Shown here one piece after another: positions 59,361 to 64,000 of a stretch of 64,000 nucleotides of DNA (the stretch's first letter is position 1; each line of letters starts with the position of its first letter). Below the pieces are notes generated by a model. The model saw nothing but the letters and a program-made list of their open reading frames with translations. It made no database searches and was not told the origin of the DNA. This DNA comes from Nocardiopsis kunsanensis DSM 44524 (GTDB lineage: Bacteria; Actinomycetota; Actinomycetes; Streptosporangiales; Streptosporangiaceae). Both the position numbers and the translations under genes were made by a program. The stretch is from positions 1 to 64,000 of the forward strand of contig NZ_ANAY01000010.1 of assembly GCF_000340965.1 (NCBI RefSeq). The letters are read 5' to 3'.

Positions 59361-61624
59361 AACCGTTGCCAGGTCCCGGCCAGGCCCTGCTGTCCGCGCC
59401 CGGGCTCGTCCCAGTCGCACACCCCCTCGGAGAAGATCGCCTCGGCCCGTTCGGCCTGCTGCTCGGTGAACTCCCCGGGATGGCGCTCCGCGTCGAAGGG
59501 CCTCAGCGCACACGCCACCACGTCCGAGGCCAACGGCCCGCCCGCCTCGATGCGCGGCGAGGTGTGCACGGGGAAGGCGTCGGCACACCGGTCGCCCCGC
59601 CCGGCCGGCAGCGGCACCTGCTCACCCACCACCCGTTCGGCGTCCGGACCGGCCCCGATCCAGCACGAGTCCTGCAGGAAGCCGGGACGGGAGGCCCGTA
59701 TCGCGTCGATCGGCTCCCAGCGCGGGTTCTGGGCCTGCTGCTCCCGCATCCCGCTCACCCAGGCGTCCAGCTCCACCAAGGAGCGCAGGGCCAACGGCGA
59801 ACCGGACACGAACCCGTCGGGGGAGCGCTCCTTGTCCTCCACCAGCATCACGTGGTTGTCGGCGGTGCCGTTGGCCTGCTCCAAGCGCTCGCGCACCGAG
59901 AACGAGTGGTAGCGCATGTGCAGGTCACCGCCGGGCAGGTCGTCCTCGTAGAAGCGGTGGTCCACGACCGGCACGTCGGCCAGGCCCCCGCCGCCGTTGA
60001 GCAGCCGCCCCGACCGGTAGGCCGCCTCGGTCGCCGCCTGGTCGGCCTCGGTGCGCTCGCCGGAGAGCGCACCGTCGGCGTCCAGGCCACCGATGTGCTC
60101 GTTCAGGTGCAGGAACTGCTCGGTGTCGATGACCCCCTCCACGAGCGCGTGCAGCCCGTACTGCACACCCACGTTGTCCAACGGCCGACGCGGCAGGCCG
60201 CTCTGCGGGTCCGTGCCGTAGACGTTCTGCGTGGCAGCGAAGACCTCGCACCGTGCCCCGCCCGGGTTGTCCTCGGGGTGGTAGAGCACCTCCTCGGGAA
60301 GGTCCTGACGGCACGCCCCGCGCGGGTCCACCCGTGAGGCCTCACGCGCCAGCCGGTCGATGCTCTCGAACTGCAGGAAGCCCGACACCGCGTGCTGCTC
60401 GACCCGGTCCAGCTCCCCCGGGTGTTCCCGAGCGTACTCACGCAGCAGCAAGGCGTCGGTCACCACCGGGACCACGGAGAAACCCACGTCCGGGAAGGCC
60501 TGCGAGACCACGATCCCGTCCAACAGGCCCGGATAGTTGTCGGCGATCTGGTGCGCCTGGTACGCCCCGCCCGAGTTCCCCCATCCCAGAGTCGAGTGCG
60601 GCACCCCCATCGTCGTCACGAACCGCTGGTGCACCGCCGACATCGTCTCGGCCGCCAGCAGATCGTTGCAGTTGTTGCCGAACACGTTCAACGACGCCGA
60701 CGCCACCGCGTACCCGCGCTCGAGCATCGGAGCGTCCAACACCCCCGCGGTGTCGGGGCCCTGTACGTACCAACCGCCCGTGCAGCCGCCCCCGAACTTG
60801 TACACCAGGCGACCGTTCCACCTCCGCGGAGCGGTCCACGGGTCGGGCTCCTCCTCCTCCTCGGGTGTGTGCAGCACGGCCGTCTCGTACACCGAGCGGT
60901 TGACCGTACCCGTCTCCACCCGCGCCACGAACGGGACCCGCGTGCCGGCCGCGGTCGTGGCCGTGTCCGCGTCCGAGGGCACCACCCCGGGACCGGGCAG
61001 GGGATGCCACCGGCCGTCGGTGTCGCGGTAGACGTGGCGCACCACCGTGCGGGCCGAACAGTCCTCGTCCAACGCCGGGCCCAGGGTGGCGCCCCCGCCC
61101 CCGGCCGGCTCGAACCGGTCGGTGTCGCAGAGGAACGGCTCCTGGTGCGGGCCCGAGAACACCGGACCCTCGACAGGATGGTTGACCACCGTCAACCCGT
61201 CCGAGCCGCCGCCCTCCACCGAGGCCACCAGCTCCGACTCCCCCTCGGCCAGACCGGTGAGCAACCCCTCCAACGCCGGGTTCCCGCCCGCCTCCACCAG
61301 CCGCAACCGGTCGGTGACATCCACCCCCGCCGCGCTCAACCGCACCCGTTCCGGGGCCACCGACGCCGGCGGTTCCACCCGGACCAGCGCCCTGCCACCG
61401 GTCACCGTGTCCGAACGCGAGGACAGCACCGACACCGACACCTGCGGATCGGTCCGGTCCGCGGCCGGGGCGAAGGGGGCCGCGGAAGACGGAAGGACCC
61501 CCGCCGTCGCCGGAGAGCCCGGCACCGGGCCCGTTCCCGAGGCCGCCAGGAGCCCCGCCAACACGGCCGCGCCCGCCACCGACGGGCTGCAGCGGCCCCA
61601 CAGCCTCACACGCACGGGGTCCAC
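59357..61624 (-). CDS. Large secreted DUF6351-type hydrolase
   Basis: About 755 residues. A hydrophobic N-terminal segment (VAGAAVLAGLLAASGTGPVPGSP) is a probable signal peptide. A beta-domain follows, then VSVSVLSSRSDTVTGGRALVRV, a typical DUF6351 opening. An alpha/beta-hydrolase-like core has RWNGRLVYKFGGGCTGGW, the nucleophile elbow LGWGNSGGAYQAHQIADN, and later NHVMLVEDKERS. The substrate is unknown; the family is widespread and exported. The start is uncertain: GTG at 61624, 61615 or 61684 are all in frame and none has a strong ribosome-binding site. Confidence 0.8.
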   Translation of the reverse strand: MDPVRVRLWGRCSPSVAGAAVLAGLLAASGTGPVPGSPATAGVLPSSAAPFAPAADRTDPQVSVSVLSSRSDTVTGGRALVRVEPPASVAPERVRLSAAGVDVTDRLRLVEAGGNPALEGLLTGLAEGESELVASVEGGGSDGLTVVNHPVEGPVFSGPHQEPFLCDTDRFEPAGGGGATLGPALDEDCSARTVVRHVYRDTDGRWHPLPGPGVVPSDADTATTAAGTRVPFVARVETGTVNRSVYETAVLHTPEEEEEPDPWTAPRRWNGRLVYKFGGGCTGGWYVQGPDTAGVLDAPMLERGYAVASASLNVFGNNCNDLLAAETMSAVHQRFVTTMGVPHSTLGWGNSGGAYQAHQIADNYPGLLDGIVVSQAFPDVGFSVVPVVTDALLLREYAREHPGELDRVEQHAVSGFLQFESIDRLAREASRVDPRGACRQDLPEEVLYHPEDNPGGARCEVFAATQNVYGTDPQSGLPRRPLDNVGVQYGLHALVEGVIDTEQFLHLNEHIGGLDADGALSGERTEADQAATEAAYRSGRLLNGGGGLADVPVVDHRFYEDDLPGGDLHMRYHSFSVRERLEQANGTADNHVMLVEDKERSPDGFVSGSPLALRSLVELDAWVSGMREQQAQNPRWEPIDAIRASRPGFLQDSCWIGAGPDAERVVGEQVPLPAGRGDRCADAFPVHTSPRIEAGGPLASDVVACALRPFDAERHPGEFTEQQAERAEAIFSEGVCDWDEPGRGQQGLAGTWQRF

Positions 61625-61829
61625 ACCCCCGCCGGCACGTCGGTCGAAGAGGCGGCGGGCGGCAGAACATCGTTGCAGTGGCACGGAGCGATCGTGCCGA
61701 CGGGACCGGAACCGGTGACACCTACACACCGGGGATGAACCGGGCTTTGCACTCCCATGACGGTATCGGTACCCCGGACCCGGCGACCTGCAACACAACA
61801 CCGGACGACGGGCGCGCACCCGCAGAACG

Positions 61830-61863
61830 GGCGTCCGGTCCACCCCACAGCGGACCGGACGCC
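61830..61863 (-). terminator. Terminator after the PNPOx-fold gene
   Basis: A perfect 12-bp stem (61830-61841 with 61852-61863) and a 10-base loop, 20 bases past the PNPOx stop on the minus strand. Confidence 0.7.
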
Positions 61864-61883
61864 GACGGGAACAGCACCAGGCC

Positions 61884-62450
61884 TCAGCCCCGGGCGATCC
61901 TCCTGCCCGACACACGCCCCGGGGTGATCTTCAGGATCTGGTCCCGGTCACCCTTCGCCCACGGGCGGGGGAGGCGGCCCTGCGGAACACGGGCCAGCTC
62001 ACCGCTGTGCTGCACCCAACGGCACCGCCCCGAGGCGAGCACACTCCACCCCTCGCGGCGCTCCTCGTCGAAGAGGTCGACCTGGAAGGCCGCATACCCA
62101 CGGGCGAACCGCATGATCGTCCCGGCCAGCGTCGACCGGAACACGATCGTGTCGTGCACGAGGGCGTAGTTGACCGGCAACACTGTCGGAGCCGCGTCCC
62201 CCTCGATGGTGAAGGCCACCCGGCCGATGTCCCGGGAGGCCAGCAGGTTGAAGCAGGTCTGCCGCTCCAGGACCGTGAACTGGGAGTCGTCCGTCTCGGC
62301 GAGGTCGGCGCCCTCCAGGAGGACCTCGCCCTCGGTGAGCCGGTCGGACCCCGCGAACTCCTCGCCGGCCTCCCGCTGTCCGGGAGGCGACGCCCCCGAC
62401 GCCGGACCCCGGCCGCCCCGCGCAGCCTCGGAACCACTCGTCTCAGCCAT
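61884..62450 (-). CDS. Pyridoxamine 5'-phosphate oxidase-fold flavoprotein (NimA/DosR-regulon type)
   Basis: 188 residues. The first ~55 are polar and acidic. The PNPOx-like core has CFNLLASRDIGRVAFTIEGD, PTVLPVNYALVHDTIVFRST and VDLFDEERREGWSVLASGRC. Proteins of this kind bind FMN or F420 and are often in hypoxia regulons controlled by DevR/DosR in actinobacteria; a NarL-type regulator and a kinase lie just beyond the divergent gap. The ATG at 62450 is used; a start three codons earlier is possible. The reaction is unknown. Confidence 0.88.
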   Translation of the reverse strand: MAETSGSEAARGGRGPASGASPPGQREAGEEFAGSDRLTEGEVLLEGADLAETDDSQFTVLERQTCFNLLASRDIGRVAFTIEGDAAPTVLPVNYALVHDTIVFRSTLAGTIMRFARGYAAFQVDLFDEERREGWSVLASGRCRWVQHSGELARVPQGRLPRPWAKGDRDQILKITPGRVSGRRIARG

Positions 62451-62669
62451 CACAAGCACCCCCAGGTGGTGTGCCTCCGAATTACTACCCCCGCCATACT
62501 CCCGGTTCCAGAACCCGAAGGCATGGTCCGCCGGTCACCCCCCCGCACGGCGAAGGTCCCCACCCCCCGATTACCCGGCGGGCCACACGCCCCAAACAGA
62601 AGGGGACGTTCGGCAGCACTACGGACGAGCCGCACTGTCTAAGCTGGTGAACGGGCGTTCTCGGCCCCG

Positions 62670-62696
62670 CCCCGGGGCGGCATTGCCGCCCCGGGG
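62670..62696. repeat. Perfect 13-bp inverted repeat upstream of the response-regulator gene
   Basis: The left arm is 62670-62682, one central base follows, and the right arm is 62684-62696. In RNA it folds as a 12-bp stem with a 3-base loop, ending 15 bases before the ribosome-binding site GAGGAGG. It could be an operator or a 5' regulatory hairpin. Confidence 0.8.
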
Positions 62697-62728
62697 ACCA
62701 CATTCAGCGCTGAGGAGGTGCGCACCCG

Positions 62729-63385
62729 ATGGGTGGCGACGACAACATCCGGGTGTTCCTGGTCGACGACCACGAGATCGTCCGACGCGGGGTCGGATCA
62801 CTCCTGGAGGACGAGGACGGTATCGCAGTGGTCGGCGAAGCCGGCACCGCTGCGCAGGCCCTGGCCCGTGTGCCCGCACTCGAACCCGACGTGGTCGTCC
62901 TCGACGTCCGCCTGCCGGACGGCGACGGCGTCACCGTCTGCCGAGACATCCGCTCCATGCTGCCCCGGACCCGCATGCTCATGCTCACGTCCTACTCCGA
63001 CGACGAAGCCCTCTACGGAGCCGTCATGGCCGGGGCCTCCGGCTACATCCTCAAACAGATCCACGGCACCGACCTCGTCGGCGCCGTGCGCACCGTCGCC
63101 CAGGGGCGGTCCCTGCTCGACCCCGAGTCAACCGCCCGCATGCTCCAGCGCCTGCGCGAGCAGGCCGGGCGCAAGGACCCCCTGAGCGAACTCACCGAAC
63201 AGGAACGCCGGGTCCTCGAACTCATCGGCGAGGGCCTGACCAACCGGGAGATCGGCGCACGCATGTACCTCGCCGAGAAGACCGTGAAGAACTACGTCTC
63301 CCGCGTCCTGGCCAAACTCGGCATGGCCCGGCGCACCCAGGCCGCCGCCTACGCCGTGCGCCTGTCCATGGAACAGTCCGCCTGA
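62729..63385 (+). CDS. NarL/LuxR-family response regulator, DevR/DosR-like
   Basis: 218 residues. The receiver domain has FLVDDHEIVRRGVGSLL, the phospho-acceptor Asp59 in VVVLDVRLPDGDG, and YILKQIHGTDLVGAV. The C-terminal LuxR helix-turn-helix is LTEQERRVLELIGEGLTNREIGARMYLAEKTVKNYVSRVL. The sequence is close in pattern to DevR/DosR, which governs hypoxia and dormancy genes. The ATG at 62729 follows GAGGAGG. A convergent histidine kinase and a divergent PNPOx protein are its natural partners. Confidence 0.93.
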   Translation: MGGDDNIRVFLVDDHEIVRRGVGSLLEDEDGIAVVGEAGTAAQALARVPALEPDVVVLDVRLPDGDGVTVCRDIRSMLPRTRMLMLTSYSDDEALYGAVMAGASGYILKQIHGTDLVGAVRTVAQGRSLLDPESTARMLQRLREQAGRKDPLSELTEQERRVLELIGEGLTNREIGARMYLAEKTVKNYVSRVLAKLGMARRTQAAAYAVRLSMEQSA

Positions 63386-63415
63386 CCCCGCTCGGCCCGG
63401 CCCCGCCGGAACGGT

Positions 63416-64000
63416 TCAGCGGAGTACCGGCACCGACCACTCCACGAGCGCGCCCTGCCCCGGCTCCGACCGGACCGACAGGGAGCCCTCGAGTTCCTCG
63501 GCACGCACCGCCGCGTTGCGCAACCCGCTGCGCGCTGCTCCCTCGGGGATCCCGCACCCGTTGTCACGCACCCGCAACGCCACCGAACCGTCGGCCACGG
63601 CCACCTCCACGTCCACCGATGTGGCGCCCGCGTGCCGGCTCACGTTCGACAGCAGTTCCCGCAGTACCGCCAACAGGTGCTCACCCGTCCGCTCGTCCAC
63701 GGCGTTGTCGATCGCGCCCTGGGTGAGCAGGCGGGGGGAGAAACCGAGTGTCTCCGAAGCGCTGTTGACCAGGTCCAGGATCTGCGACCGCAACCACGAC
63801 TGGTCCTCCTCCGCCGAACTCTGCAACGCGAAGATCGTCGACCTGATCTGCCGGATCGTGTCGTCCATGTCGTCGACCGCGTTGCGCACCCGCGTCGCCG
63901 ACGTCGAGTCCTCGATCCGGCGCACCGTCCCCATCAACGTGATCGCCGTGGCGTACAGGCGTTGGATCACCGTGTCGTGCAGGTCCCGGGCGATACGGTC
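63416..64000 (-). CDS. Sensor histidine kinase (DevS/NarX-like), 5' end outside the window
   Basis: The C-terminal 194 codons are present. At the window edge the frame reads DRIARDLHDTVIQRLYATAI, the HisKA_3 phospho-acceptor box with His in DLHD. HATPase_c follows, with LLAVLRELLSNVSRHAGATSV (N box), VRDNGCGIPEGAARSGLRNAAVRAEEL (G1) and PGQGALVEWSVP. In DevS-type kinases two GAF domains would precede this part. It is convergent with the response-regulator gene (30-base gap) and probably phosphorylates it. Confidence 0.92.
   Translation of the reverse strand, partial: DRIARDLHDTVIQRLYATAITLMGTVRRIEDSTSATRVRNAVDDMDDTIRQIRSTIFALQSSAEEDQSWLRSQILDLVNSASETLGFSPRLLTQGAIDNAVDERTGEHLLAVLRELLSNVSRHAGATSVDVEVAVADGSVALRVRDNGCGIPEGAARSGLRNAAVRAEELEGSLSVRSEPGQGALVEWSVPVLR

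Overview
The window is chromosomal DNA of a very high-GC actinomycete. A Nocardiopsis- or Streptomyces-like organism fits best, by inference from gene content. Supporting signs are strong G/C bias at third codon positions, many GTG and TTG starts, two DUF574/Methyltransf_19 methyltransferases, a LysR plus BlaB-like beta-lactamase locus, TreY/TreZ, a Sco/DyP/PCu(A)C copper operon, and several starts that look leaderless. No rRNA or tRNA genes, prophage or complete insertion sequence were found. The content is mostly metabolic and stress-related chromosome with some accessory features.

1-14 kb: DUF574 methyltransferase, P-loop ATPase, a two-spacer CRISPR array without cas genes, a Zur-type box before cysteine-free ribosomal proteins L33 and L31, a flippase-like membrane protein with a degenerate kinase domain, glutathione peroxidase, a FadE5-like acyl-CoA dehydrogenase divergent from aroQ, a histidine phosphatase, an FdhF/YdeP molybdopterin oxidoreductase, an acetyltransferase and a VOC protein.

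14-24 kb: secreted GHL10-type glycosidase, alpha/beta hydrolase, YbaK-type deacylase, then a 31-residue peptide gene coupled to a kinase-fold protein that has lost its catalytic Asp. Next are the facing remnants of a collapsed MocR/PNPOx gene pair, and a YeeE/YedE sulfur transporter preceded by a promoter and a Cys-containing leader peptide. A DUF305 lipoprotein operon and an endolysin-like amidase split by an intein follow.

24-36 kb: HD-domain protein, class A beta-lactamase divergent from a LysR regulator and a BlaB-like protein, an iron-box-controlled siderophore-interacting protein with a siderophore-binding lipoprotein, HAD hydrolase, a membrane protein whose first codons lie in a perfect 23-bp inverted repeat, a type II thioesterase, acetyltransferase, aldo/keto reductase, IclR regulator with divergent 3-oxoadipate enol-lactonase, and a second DUF574 methyltransferase.

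36-49 kb: SNF2 helicase with a translationally coupled SWIM protein, UMF1-type transporter and glycerophosphodiester phosphodiesterase, Rv3235-like protein, S9 peptidase, NlpC/P60 endopeptidase, a small membrane protein, a GT2 glycosyltransferase and a lone pstS.

49-64 kb: treY, an RlmA-type rRNA methyltransferase and treZ in one row; a copper operon (His-rich membrane protein, Sco, Tat-exported DyP peroxidase, PCu(A)C chaperone); a methyltransferase; a large secreted DUF6351 hydrolase; and a DevR/DosR-like group (PNPOx-fold protein, NarL-type response regulator, histidine kinase cut by the window end).

The best candidates for something new are the intein inside the amidase active site, the coupled peptide/pseudokinase pair, the Cys-containing leader before the sulfur transporter, and the 23-bp hairpin inside a coding start.
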